Shown: piece by piece, positions 33,201-45,800 of the stretch
How positions within the stretch are numbered: position 1 is the first letter of the stretch
Layout: every line of letters starts with the position of its first letter
Assembly (NCBI GenBank): GCA_033439295.1
Contig: JAVTLE010000005.1
Location: 1,910,501-1,974,500, forward strand
DNA from: Deuterostichococcus epilithicus
Lineage: Eukaryota; Chlorophyta; Trebouxiophyceae; Prasiolales; Stichococcaceae
DNA: 64,000 bases
Reading direction: 5' to 3'
Translations under genes and position numbers: made by a program
Notes under the pieces: generated by a model
What the model was told of the DNA's origin: nothing
Databases searched by the model: none
The model's input: the letters and a program-made list of their open reading frames with translations, nothing else

Positions 33201-34069
33201 GATTCACATATCAGCACGCCAGAGAGACACATGCTTGAGTGTGTGGGTGCGCATGGCAGAGCGCAGCCACATGCAAGAAGATGGGCGGAGGCAGCTGCCA
33301 CAACCGGGCCGCATTCCAGGGACACACAGGACTAAACGCACGGTCTGCAGGTCCATCAGGGTTGCACGTAGCAGTTCTCAACGGGAACAACTGCCGAGAT
33401 CCTTCCGTCCAAGTCCATGGCAGCGAGATGTCGCACCACTCGTTGCCGCCGTCGATTATAACGTCCCCCTCCTCGAGGTACTCAGTCAGCAGGTCAATTG
33501 TGGCGTCCACCGGCTTGCCGGCCATGACCAGCATGATCACCCGCCTGCGAGTTTTAGAATGCATCATGCAGCGGTCCCGGAGGCGCCAAATTGATTGGAT
33601 CCAAGTGGTCCAGGCAGCTGTGTGCGTGCGCTGGCCACTGATGTTTGCTTGCCAGGCTGGCACATGCGGAGACGCCGCCGAGCCTCACCTGGGCTTCTCC
33701 AGGGACTGCACAAACTCCTTCATGTCCTCATAGCCGTGCAGCTTCTCGCCCAGGCCTATAGCGGCACAAGAGGCACGTTCGACGTCCTGACCAGATCACC
33801 ACGATACATCGAAAGCAATCATGAAGGCTGCCCACCCGACTTCTTGGCCCGAGCCACGGCAGCCTCCGTCTTCGCATAAGTTCGGTTGAACACGGAGATG
33901 TTAAATCCCTTCTCCGCGACGTTCAAAGCCAGATTCTGCGGAAAGACACACACCATCAACTCTGCCCTAAGATCGCACAGCAGAGCACGTCCGGAACGCG
34001 GGCTGGTTCTCATCGCAGGCGCACCTGCCCCATGACGGCCAAGCCGATCAGCCCGATCTGGGACGTCAT
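30298..34069 (-). CDS. PGD: 6-phosphogluconate dehydrogenase, decarboxylating
   Basis: A minus-strand gene of about a dozen exons starting [15 protein letters not shown], the Rossmann NADP-binding loop, followed by [19 protein letters not shown]. Later exons give [42 protein letters not shown], the substrate site [20 protein letters not shown], the signature [11 protein letters not shown] continuing in the next exon as [11 protein letters not shown], and the C-terminal [14 protein letters not shown] and FHTVWS. The stop is at 30300-30298. The enzyme oxidises 6-phosphogluconate to ribulose 5-phosphate, CO2 and NADPH in the oxidative pentose-phosphate pathway. No transit peptide precedes the visible start, so a cytosolic enzyme is likely unless a 5' exon is missing. 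It is divergent from the SBPase-like gene. Confidence 0.92.
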
Positions 34070-34718
34070 TGTGGAGGCGCCGGTGCTGCGAGTGCACACA
34101 GCCGTTTGCACAACACGCTAGGACCATCCAGAACGGTGCAGGGGCTCACTCCACTCCAGAGCACTCTGCTCACCTGTTCTCGCTCTGTAGGTCAGTCGCC
34201 GCGGCTGCTGTCGTATGCTTGGCAGCACCGCGTGAGTGCTTTAGCGTAAGCTGTGCACGCTGCAGGCGGCAGGGCAGCGGGGTGCGACCGTGTAGGGCGG
34301 GACAGCGGCCAGAGGGCGCGAGAGGACGGTGCACGGTTCCGGACAACGGCAGGGTCAGCTGCATGGTCGAAACAGGGTATAGATGTTCCACAGCCAGCCT
34401 GCCACTGTGCACAGCGAACGATCTGCAGGCTGCCGCAAGTATCTGGGGGAGATGTGAAAAAAGTGACTCATTTGTGCTGCGTTTCGGCCTCTTTGTGCCA
34501 CCAAGTTGCCTCTCTCGCACGAAGGCGTAAATTGTAAGAATCGGTGCCTTCGTGCTTTGCTCAGAAGGCCACACGCATCACACGATCGGCCTTCGACCTC
34601 CTGCTGGTATACTGACCGGGTTTCGTCAAGGTTGGGCCCACCAGGTGCACGACCACAGCTTGCGCGTTACTAGCTTGGTCGGTGCACCACGGGCTACCTA
34701 AGAGCCATCTGGAACGAC
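34070..34718. promoter_or_regulatory. Divergent spacer between 6PGDH and the SBPase-like gene
   Basis: About 650 bp between the two start codons. The final 100 bp before the SBPase-like ATG have a short open frame (ending GYLRAIWND just before the Met), so an additional 5' exon of that gene could begin here. No repeat or clear motif is seen elsewhere. Confidence 0.35.
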
Positions 34719-36361
34719 ATGGATCAGCTGCGGCGCGAGCTCGAGCCCGACCTGGTAGGTTTGCACCGACGGTGACACCAGCGCGCCTGGGGAGCCGGCG
34801 CGTGTGGCTGATGTGATTGTCTGACTGCGCAGGCCGCAGTGGTTCAGGCAATCACCAACTCAGTTTCAACAATCGCGGTAGGTCCGAAGTGTGATTGCGT
34901 GGAGTTCCTGGAGTGTGTGGGGCTCCCAAGCGTGGCGCTTGCAAGAATTGAATGACAGCTGCAAATCGCAGGCGCTGCTGCGGGACCCGAACACAGAGCG
35001 AGCGGGGTCGACGAACGACTTTGGGGACGAGCAGCTCGTGGTGAGCGGCAAGTGATGCGATAGCTGCACACTGCTGCAGCGGCGGTATACAAATGTGCTG
35101 TTCCCTAGTGCCGACGATAGCATCATTCGTGACAGGCAGACGTAGCCTCCGACCGAATCGTCTTTGACGCCCTCAGAGCCTGTGGCGCCGTCGCAAGCGC
35201 CAGCTCGGAGGAGACGACGAGCGTGCAGAAACTGGGTGGCTCCAGTTACTCGGTGAAATCATTGCCCTTGGCGGTCCAGCTGTGCACGAGACGCAGTCCA
35301 CAGCCACTGATCCATTATGGTTTGGCGTGACGTGCGTCACACCTCACAGGTCTCGTTTGACCCGCTGGACGGCTCCAGCATCATCGGCGCAAACTGGGCG
35401 GTAAGTCGCCAGCAGAACGAATGCAGCCTTGATTACATGATTGCCCAAGGTTCCTGGTAACACAAACAGCCGACTTACGTGACACGACAGCATGATTGCC
35501 CAGGTCGGCAGCATTTTCGGCATCTGGAAAGGCGACCAGCTGCTGGGCCAGACGGGCAGGAGCCAGGTCGCCGCTGCGTACGTCGTCTATGGCCCGCGCA
35601 CGCTGCTGGTCATCGCACGACCAGTCTCGCCGGCAGGCGAGCGGCCATGCCTGGCATGTTCAATGTCGCTACTGTATCTGCAGAGCAGCGCCAAGCTCGT
35701 GGACAGCAGAGGCCTGGCACCCGACCTCCCATGTGGTTGACCACTCGCAGGTCCGGACCAAAAGGTGCAGGAGTTTGTGCTCAGATCGGACGGCAGCTGG
35801 GCGCTGACCCGGGACGGCATCACGATCGGCGAGAAGAAGGTCTTTGCTCCGGCAAATTTGCGCGCGACCGCCGACAATGCCGCCTACAGGCAGCTGGTGC
35901 ATGGCTGGATGGATGCGCGGCTGACGCTGCGCTACTCAGGCGGCATGGTGCGGCTTGCAGCTGCGGCTCTTGGCGTGCTCCTGCTGCAGGGCTTGATTTG
36001 TGACCCTCTTCCATGTCCTGCTCTGCTGGCAACTGTGGCATGCAGCCTTCTGAGACCCCGACCTCCTGATGATGCTGCAGTGCGTGGGCTGCAGGTGCCT
36101 GATGTCCACCACATCCTCGAGAAAGGCGGCGGCGTGTTCTGCAGCCCAGCCTCGGTGTCGGCCAAGGCCAAGCTGCGACTGTTGTATGAGTGCGCGCCAC
36201 TGGCATTTGTCGTGGAAGCAGCGGGCGGCGCGTCGTCGTGCGGCAGCGGCTCCGTGCTGAATGTGACGGTCGACGCCGTGGATGCACGGTCCATCATCAG
36301 CCTCGGCTCGAAGCAGCTAGTGGCGGCGTCTGTTCCAGCGCTGCAGAATCGACAATCCTGA
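34719..36361 (+). CDS. Sedoheptulose-1,7-bisphosphatase-family sugar bisphosphatase
   Basis: Eight exons (34719-34754, 34833-34877, 34972-35040, 35136-35252, 35350-35400, 35504-35636, 35751-35947, 36095-36361) keep phase and give 304 residues. The metal/substrate core is clear: NDFGDEQLV, SSEETTSVQ, FDPLDGSSIIGANWAVG, TGRSQVAAAYVVYGPRTLL, LRATADNAAYRQLV, LRYSGGMVPDVHHI and KAKLRLLYECAPLAFVVEAAGG. The GR-x-QVAA-x3-YGPRT block is the SBPase rather than the FBPase form. SBPase hydrolyses sedoheptulose 1,7-bisphosphate in the Calvin cycle. The chloroplast enzyme normally carries a transit peptide and N-terminal regulatory cysteines; neither is visible here, so a paralogue or a missing first exon are both possible. 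The sixth intron (35637-35750) has a GC donor. Confidence 0.82.
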
Positions 36362-36838
36362 AATCGTTGGGCTTCGTCTTATGAATACCCGACCGGAACG
36401 CCCTCCTGCGCTGCACACCCATGCGCAACGCCTGTCGCTTTGCGTTTCTGAAATGATACGTGGCACGTAGAGGGTCATCATCGTCCTAGTGCCGAAAAAC
36501 CATACCGATGGTTCTGCAACAGTTTAGTCGGCACAGCTGGCTGTTGTACCATTGCACGCCATCAGGAAGGCCCAATTCGACGACTGCTTCCTGCTGCTGG
36601 CCGCCCTGCAGCACCAGCTTCCGATCCCTGTCCATGCTGCATCGCGCTGGCCCCGAGCGATTGAACCTGCAACCGCCAGAGCCACAGATGCAGAGTTTCG
36701 GAAAGGTTAACATCGAGCAGGCATGCACAGGGTGCCGTGACCCCCCTGCCTCACGGCCATCCTAAGTCTCGGAGCTCGAACCTTAAGAAATCTGAGCGGT
36801 GGTCGCCAGCCAGGCAGACCGCAGCGCTGCCGGGGCCC
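36362..36838. other. Spacer between the SBPase-like gene and NUP98-96
   Basis: 477 bp between a stop and the next start on the same strand: 3' UTR of one gene and promoter of the next. Nothing recognisable apart from short open frames without homology. Confidence 0.45.
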
Positions 36839-39800
36839 ATGGCATTCTCGTTCGGCGGCGGTACGTCACGCAACGCAGACCGTGCATGAATATTAGTCTC
36901 GGCCGACTGATTCAGCGATCCAAGTGCGCACGGTGTTCATGCAGGCTTCGGCCAGAGCCAGCCTGCATCGTCGCCTTTCGGCAGCACGCCTGCCTCCCCC
37001 TTTGGACAGCCCGCGGGCGGATTTGGACAGGTAGGGGCCCTCCACCAAGGTTGGACACTGCAAGACTGTGCTTTGTTGTGCCGTCATGAGGCTGGCTTGA
37101 CTGTCCGCAGGGCTCGTCGCCGTTTGGAGCAACGGCTAGCACGGTGCGGTCAAGTTTGTGTCTGCCGAGGATCGAGGCAGCCTTGTGCAACACAACTGCG
37201 GCATCTTGTCCTCATCCTCTACAAGTTTGCTGACACTGAATCTTGCGCTGCGCAGCCGGCCTTCGGAGCGGCGTCCGCACCTGCCTTTGGGGCGGGCTCG
37301 ACGCCGGCCTTTGGCTCAACGGCCACACCCGCCTTTGGCGGCGGAGGCGCTTTCGGGGTGCGCACCCTTGAGTTTCTGGGTTGCACTGCAACTCAGATGC
37401 CACTTGTGAACAGGCCTCCCTGTCACCAGAACCCAATCGGAACGAGATTTTGCATATGCGCAGGCCAAGCCCACGGCAGCCTTTGGGGGATTTGGAGCCT
37501 CCTCCACGCCCAGCCTGTTTGGGGCAGCATCACCACAGGTGTGCTTGGTGCCTGCTCGCTACCTTCTATGCGAGGGTCCTCTTTCAATTGCACCTGGACC
37601 CGGCTTACAAACGTGTGTTGGCATTGTGCCGCACGCAGCCTGCGTTTGGTGCTGGCAATGCATTTGGGGCGGCCTCTGCCCCGGCATTTGGTGCTGCGGC
37701 GACTCCCGCGTTTGGCGCCTCCTCGCCTTTCGGCAGCAGCAGTCCAGCGTTTGGGGCCGCGAGCACGCCAGCCTTTGGCGCGGCCAGCTCGCCCGCCTTT
37801 GGCGCCACCAGCGCTCCGCTGTTCGGCGCGGGCGGTGCTCCCGGGGCGTTTGGCTCCGCCCCCTCCTTTGCCTCGCCAGGTGTGACCTTCTACGAACCTC
37901 CAGTGTCTTGCGGTGACTCATATCTGTTGGTGCTGTGACTGTCGGATCAAAGCCGCAGGTGCTGTGACTGCCGGATCACAGCCGCACCAGAATATCAAGG
38001 GGTGTCTTGACGATTGAGCGACACCCATGCAGCTTTTGGCGGGGCGGGCGCGTTCGGGGGCGGCACCGCGGCCACCGGCACGCGCGCAGTGCCCTACACC
38101 AAGACCACGGACCAGGATCAGACGACAACAGGCGCCGGCGGCGCGAAGCAGACGGTGCACCTCAACTCCATCAGCGCCATGAAGCAGTACGAGGGCAAGT
38201 CGCCCGAGGAGCTGCGCTGGGAAGACTATGCGGTGCGCCTTCCTGCCTCCCTCCATCTGCTCCTTCTTCGGCCTGTTGATCAGGCCTCTCCCTCCCATGC
38301 ATTGCCTGAGTTGTGCTGCGCCGGATTGCATAGGCTCATCAAAACCCGACACGAGGCGCGCATATGGCGCTCAAGCAAGCTCGCTGATGACAGTGCGAGT
38401 TGCATCTGTGACAGGCTGGCGTCAAGGGTGGCACCGGTCAGCAGCCGGCTGCAGGCGGCTTTGGCCAGCCCTCGCAGGGCTTTGGCGCTCCGGGGTCGCC
38501 CTTTGGTGCGCCTGTTAGCAGTCCGCCGGCCTTTGGAGCCGGCGGCTTTGGCGCGTCGCAGCCTGCATTCGGGGTGAGAACGCTGGCCGTCATGCCCGGA
38601 GCCATCTTCTTTTCTAGAGTCTGAGACTGCTGTCCAGCATGCCCTCTGCCTCTCTTGCATCCCCGTCCATCGCCCTCTGCTCATGGCTTCATCTCATACG
38701 CCTCGAGTCTGAGCTAGATTCATAAATGTGGCAGCAGGCACAGCAGTCGTCGCCAGCCTTTGGGGGTGCGTTTGGCTCTACCACGCCGGCATTCGGCACA
38801 TCGCAGCCAGCATTTGGGGCGCCAGCTGCCAGCCAGGCGGGCGGACTGTTTGGCGGCGCCTCTACTGCACCCTTTGGCAGCACCTCCACAGGCGAGATCC
38901 AGAGCCTGGTGACTGTGCCCCAATCGAGCAACACAGCCTCAGCTGTGTGGTGTCTCCGAGGCATGCTGTGAAGTGCATCCTCAGAAGGCACATGAGGAGC
39001 ATGCATTGTTGCAGGCTTTGGGGGCGGCTTTGGTGCCAGCGCGCCAGCCTTTGGCGCCGCCGCTAGCACGCCAGCCTTTGGCGCCGCCGCCGCCAGCACG
39101 CCGGCTTTCGGCGCCACCAGCACCTTTAGCAGCAGCTTTGGCGCATCCAGCGCCCCCGCCAGCGGCGGCTTTGGCTTTTCGGCGCCGGCCTTCGGCGCGA
39201 CGGGCGGCGGATCCTTGTTTGGAGGCTCCGCGCCGGCGACGCCCTTTGGCAGCACGGCATCAACGCCCGCGTTTGGCGCAACCTCGACGCCGGCTTTCTC
39301 GTTCGCGCAGAGCTCGCCGGCCTTTGGTGCTACGGGCTCCACGGCGTTTGGGGCCAGCACGCCGGCGTTTGGTGGCGCTAGCACGCCGGCCTTTGGAGGC
39401 GGCGGAGGTGCGTGTCATGCAACCTCAAGTTGCCGTGTGTGGCTGGCGACCAGTTCTGCCTTGAGTCCTGGGTTCTTCGGCACTGCAGTGCTGCCCGTGT
39501 GTCATGACCGCCCGCGGACCTGGAACACACCCTCCCGCTACCCTTGCAATGCGCAATGCAGGTCTGTTTGGAGGCACCGCCCAGAAGCCGGGCGGCCTCT
39601 TCGCTCCCAGCTCCACCTCCTTCGGCACTCCGGGCGCCTTTGGCACGCCGCCGTCGGCATTCCCTGCCGCGTCCACGCCTGGTGGCCTGTTTGGCGGCGG
39701 CAGCATCTTATCCAGCCCCGGCGCCAGCAACTTTGCGCTAAATCCCACGCAGCCGCAGCAGGCCCAAGTTGGCCCCTTGCCAGGTAGCCGCGGTCGTGCA

Positions 39801-42800
39801 TTCGCCAGGACTCTGACTGGCTGCTTGAGACAGTGATGCCTGCTGCATGAGTGCTGCTGCAGCATGCGGTGAACTCTGATTTAGCTCAAATGCAGCTCTG
39901 CATCGGACCAGTCGAAGCTTGTTCTGCCATCTGAAACGAAGCCTCAATGCACGGGAATTGCAGGCGTTGCAACGACCCCGTACGGCACGCTGCCGGCGGC
40001 GCCGCAGGTCGGCGGCGATCAGGCCTACCCCGAGCACCGTGTGGGCCTCACGCAGCGACCGCTGGGGCCCATGGTGGGGCGCTCGGTGATGCGGCCCACC
40101 GCGCTGCTGACGCCTCGCTCCATCACGCCGCGCACCGGCGTGCGCCTGCGCACGCCGCGCCCCCGGTCCGTCAGCAGGTGCGCAGATGTGGTTGACTGTC
40201 GCGGGGTGTGCTGGCTGCCCATCATGCTGCAGCTTCCTTAAGCCAGGTGGGTAATGATGAAGGAGTCCTGGAATTGGTTTCCCTGTAGTGGTGAATTTGC
40301 AATGGAACAATCTCCCACCGGCAGATGGAGATTCACCTTCCAGGGGATGCTGAACAACACTCGGTGCTGTGCAGGGCGGCCGGCCCGGACGGGGAGCATG
40401 CTGATGGCGCTGGCGCCAATGGCAATGGCGGCGACGTGGCCGGCAGCCAGCCGGACCCGCGCCGCTTGTTTGTCCGCGACCCACTGCCCAGCACGGCGGC
40501 CGCCGGCGAGTCCACCGCCAGCCCCGCGTCCGGCGAGGCCGGGCGTGATGGCAGCAGCAGTCGCGGCGCCGGCCGCCGCCGCAGTAGGGACGATGACCAG
40601 GAGGAGACAGAACTCCAGCCGTCAGCCGACAGGACACAGCCTGGTGGCGGTGGCGGCGAGCGGCAGTCGCAGCGTGCGGGCAGCGGCCGCCGCAGCGGGG
40701 AGGCGCGTCGCGATGAGCGCCGGCCAAGGGACGGCCATGACAAGCAGGGCGATGGCTGTGAGCAGGAGCGTCGCCAGGAGGCCGGCAACGGCGCCGCCTC
40801 CCCCCGCCACCAGCGCTCAGCGGACCTGAGCGATGACGAAGTGAGCTGCGCATGTTGCTGTGAGAGCTCATGGCAAAATTCCGTCCGGAAGGCAACTGAA
40901 ACCCCAGCGACTTGCAGTGCTGCAACAGCTGGCCCGCTAGCTGTGGTCGGTGTCATGCTGCCCAGTCCTGGACACCCTGAAAGCATCTGTCTTGTCGCCG
41001 ATCCACTAAGTACTCGGACGAGCCTGCCCTACTCCAAACCCGCAGGTTGCCGAGCTGCTGCCGCGGCTGGAGCCGGGCAGCGACTACTACCTGCAGCCGT
41101 CTCTTACGCAGCTGGCGGCAATGGCGCGCGATGAGCCGGCCTCCCTGGCCGGCGTGGCCAACTTCACAGTCGGCCGCCCCGGCGTCGGCAGCGTGCGCTG
41201 GCTGGAGGAGGTGGATGTTCGCGGCGTGGACATTGAGGCCCTCGTGCGGCTGTCGCGCGGCGGCGTGGAGGTGCGGGCTTCTGTTCGGCTCTGCATGTCT
41301 CGCAAGTGGCTGGCTTCCTCCGGCTGGCGGCCTCTGGCTTGTATCAGCAGCGCGGCCCAGCTTGCTGTGGCGGGCCCCCGCCTTCTGTTCACCTCACGGC
41401 GCGCTGTTGGGAACTCGCTGGCATGATCTTATCCATCCCTCATGGCTGGTTGAGGCATTGTGTCGGAGTATTGATCCCTGCGGTGCCTCAGGCAGTTGCG
41501 TCATGCGCACCTAATGAGCAGTGGCTCTGCCTGCAGGTGTACCTGGATGACGCCAGCAAGCCGCCTGTTGGACACGGTCTCAACTGCCCAGCCCGGGTAC
41601 GAACGTCCTTTCACTCATTATTTCCTGGATATCTGGATCTTGGTGATACGCCTCTCACTGGTTGCAAGTGCCTGACTTTGCCAAATGCCTGACAACCTGT
41701 ACCACCTGCATGATACACTGCAAATTATGATCTGACACATGAAAGGTCAGCACCACAAACCAACACAGCCTGACCTGCTGTGCTGCGTCTGCAGATCACA
41801 CTATTGAAGGTGCACAAGATGGATGAGGCCACCAAGAAGCCGACCACGGACCCGGCAACCATCGAGCGCTTCACCACCAAGCTCAAGAAGCTTGCTGCCC
41901 GCCAGGTGGGGATGAAACTGCTGCATGGGCGAGCGCCTTTCCTTTGAATGCATGCTCGTGTGCCCAAGTGCTTCATGCTGGAAGCAGCAGCAGGTTTGAC
42001 TCGCATCAACACAGCCAATTCGATGCCGGCATGTCGTCACCTCAGTCTGTTCCTCACAGCCTTTATCATCACGATCTAACACCTGATGCATCGTGATGTG
42101 CACCGTAGGGCGCCACCTTCGTGAGCTACAGCGCCGAACGTGGCGAGTGGCGCTTTGACGTGGAGCACTTCAGCCGCTATGGCCTCATCGACGCGGACTC
42201 TGACGAGGAGGACGCAGATGGCGCGGCAGCAGCCAAGATCGGCAGGCCGCAGGCCGCCGCGGTGCCGCAGCCGCCCATTGAGGAGCAGGACAGTGACACA
42301 ATGCAGGAGGGTGAGTGCCAAGCTGCCGGACATGGCTGTCTGAAGCGCATGGCGAGCGCTGGAGCGACATATGATTGCGGTGCCCTGCTTATCGCCACAA
42401 GACTGCAGCCACAGCCATACAGCGCGATTCTGGGCAGATATCTCGCCAGGGATCACGAAAGGCCCTTCCAGCGTTGCATCAGGCACGAGTGTTTGCACGA
42501 ACATCTGCTCAGGCTGTGGTGCATAAACCGCCAAGCTGCCGCTCTGGAACCGCAGGCGATGAGGACGAGGGCCTTGAGATGGCGGCTGGGGAAGAAGATC
42601 TGGAGGAGGAAGCGGATGCGGAGGGGGCGCTGCTGCAGGCGCAGCCCCCGCGCGGCGCCGACGCGGCGCGGCCGCTGCCTGTGTCGCTCTCGGCTTCGCT
42701 GGGCCTGGAACCGGCCCGGCTGTCCTCCATGCGCAACTCGCTGTTTGAGGACCGCAGCTCCAGACTGCTGCAGGCGAGCCTCCTGTCGGAACTGATACTC

Positions 42801-45800
42801 CCCACTCTCCTCCGTCGCTCCGTCGCCTAATGGAGCAGTGCAGCAGTCGCGGGGCTGGCCCCTTTCATGCTGCAGGGCGTTGCTACAACAGCAAAGGCTT
42901 GATGTGGTGCACTCTCGTCCTGGAGCAGGCAACAGTCAAGCTCGTGTGCTGGTGCGCCTGCAGAGGCGGCGAGGCGGGCAGCAGGATTTTGGTGAGGCCG
43001 CCGGCGCAGATGCGCCAGCGCCGGCGGCCCCCCCACCAAACACCTGGCGCCAGCCGAAGCCCGCCATCCAGCCTCCGCGCCTGCCACGCGCGCAGGGATC
43101 GCCGCTGCCGCGGTCTCTGACGCCGCCACTGGCACTGCCGCCGCCCAGCCCTTGTGCTGCTGCGTCCAGCACGCAGCAGCAGCATCCAATGGCCTCATCG
43201 CGCAGCCTCGTCGACATGGGGCTGCTGCTGGGCCACAGCAGCCGCTGCGGCTGGGGAGCCGGCGGCGTTCTTGCCCAGATCAGTGAGCAAGCTGAATTGT
43301 CAATGTGTCTGCTGCTTGCATCTTACTATCATTGTTCTCCAGCCTTTGACCCCGGCTTTCTTGCTGCATGATGACACGCCTTGCAAGTCACATTGCCCCG
43401 AATCTGTGGCATACACCGTGCTGACACACTGCGCCTTCAACACCAGGTGGCAGCGGCAGCCGGCAGCGCATCGTGCTGCGGCGGCTGGACGTCACCGCCC
43501 GCCTGCAGGGTCAGGGCGGCGCGGCGGCCGCCGCCGACCGCGCCCGCGGTTTGTGGCGCGACGCACTCGAGGTGCACGCCGCCCACAGCTCGCCGGACCC
43601 GCAGCCCGCTGACCATGCGGCAACAGCCGCCGACGGCGCAGGCGGAGCGGGCAGCGGCGCTGCAAATGCCCTGGCGGTGCCGTGCTGGAGCCTCAAGTGC
43701 AGCCGGGAGCGGCAGCTGCAGCTGCTGTGCCTGCGCTTCACCACGCTGTGCACCGACTACCTGACGCAGGTGCCCCCATCCGTGCCAATTTACTGTTCGG
43801 CGCTGTCTTTTGTTTCTGCCGCGTCAAAGCTACTTTTACCGACTGTCACACCGCCCTCATGTCTGAACCGAAGCCGCCTGCACACTCTCAAAGACAATGC
43901 GACGCGAACACCTGACATTGTGCGTGGCCCTTGCGGATGCTGATGCAACATACTCGCCGCTGCAGCCCCTGGCTGGGCATCTCCGGCTGATGGCTCCGGC
44001 TGTATCCCCACTTTGTTCAGTCGAGGAGCTCACTTTTGGAATGAGTATGCTAAACTGTGACGACATGTTGTACCATACAGGCAATCATGAAGTTCTTGCC
44101 TTGCAGAACGCGCTGCAGCAGGGCCTGGAGCGCACCTGCTACCACCATGAGGCGTGGACATGGGACTTGCTGCGCGTCCTGTTTGAGGCGCTGCCCGGGG
44201 ATGAGCAGGCGCCAGGTGGGCACGCGATGAGCCGCCTTGCTGTCTTGGTTGCACTGTGCTCACATGCAGACTCTTCTGGCGCGTTTGCCACTTCCCATGT
44301 GCGAAGTCTCCCTGCGGCAAGGCTCCGAGACCGCGTCCTACCATCCCCACCTGTCACCTCCGCTGGCACAAGGGCAGCATTCGGAATGGTGAGCGACTAG
44401 TTAACAGCGTTCCTACCCTGCGCTGCAGGTTCCATGCTGGAATCTGGGCAGGCCGAGCATAACTCGGATGCCGTGGACCCCAACTCAGCGTCCAGTCTTG
44501 CGGCGTTCCAGCGGCGTGCCGGCCTCAGCCACTGGCTCCAGGTTGCCACATCTCGTTGCGAGTGCAAGCGAGTTTGATCAGCTCGTCTCGAATGCTCGTA
44601 CCTGCTGCAGTGAACTCGAGACGCCTGCTGTGTGCGAGCGGCGCACGCCGGCACCTGCACACCACCTCTGCTGCGCAGCGCCTTACTGAGCCTGCCAGCG
44701 CTGGCAGTGCAGGTCCAGGCCAGGAAATCTGGTAAAGCCGCCCTGATGCTGTCGGATATGAAGGCCTCGGGAGCTGTCCCATCATCCTGTGTACCATGCT
44801 CGCAGGATTTTGCACAGGTGCACCTGGTTGAGCGGCTCCGGGGCGGCGCGAGGGGCGCCGACGCCGTCCTGGCGGCGCTCAGCGGGCACCAGCTGGGCGC
44901 CGCTACGGCGCTGGCGGCGGCGGCCGGAGACGTCCGCCTCGCAGCCCTGCTGTCCCAGGTGCTGCCCCTGTGTTGCGCATGGAAGCGGTCATGAAGTCCG
45001 CGCAGTTGATGCACGCAAGTGTGCGCCACGCCGCCTCAATGTATCTGCAGAGGCGCTGCGCTCGTGCTCCTCAGATCTCACATGATTGGCACAGTCGTCT
45101 TCACAGCCTTCGGTTTCGACCAAACCGCCGTCATAGCTGAGCACGTGGAGGCCTTGCAGTACCCTTTCCCATGCTTGACAACCTGCGTGCCGCTGCCCAT
45201 CCCTGCAGGCCGGCAAGCGGGGCGTCAGCACGGCGGACGCCGCCGCGCAGTTGCGCACGTGGCAGGAGGCGGGCATGGAGGAGCACATCGATGCCAGCCG
45301 GCTGGCGGTGTACCGCGTTCTGGGCGGCGAACTAGATGCGGTGGTGCCAGCCCTGCAGCTGCCCTGGCGCCTCGCCCTCGGCATGCACCTATGGTGAGCA
45401 TCGTTGCCGCCCTGCTGCACTTGGTGGCTCAACCTTTGCAAGGGTGCTGAACGTCCGCCGCAGCAAACAGCACAGCTACCAGGCTGGCTGGCATCTGCGT
45501 CTCAGCCGTACAGCATGTGCGCACCAGCCAATTGGTGCCCCTGCCTCTGCTCAGGCGCATCTGCACCTGCCTGCAGGTATGGGCAGGGCGGCAGCACCAC
45601 AATCCAGGCGGCGTTTGACGGCTTTAACGCCTCAACCGGGGCAGGCGCTGCCCCGCTGCCGGCGCCACTGCATGCCGAGCGGCACGGCGGCGGCGGCGGC
45701 GGTACGGATGCCGGCTGCGAGGGCGGTGCCACCGACGTGGACCTGCAACTGCTGCGCCTGTATGCGGGGCGCACGGGTATGGGCGGCGAGGTGGGGCGAT

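Noticed and set aside
39738-40925. 395-codon minus-strand open frame opposite NUP98
   Set aside because: Arg/His/Pro-rich antisense shadow of the FG and autopeptidase exons; no conserved motif.
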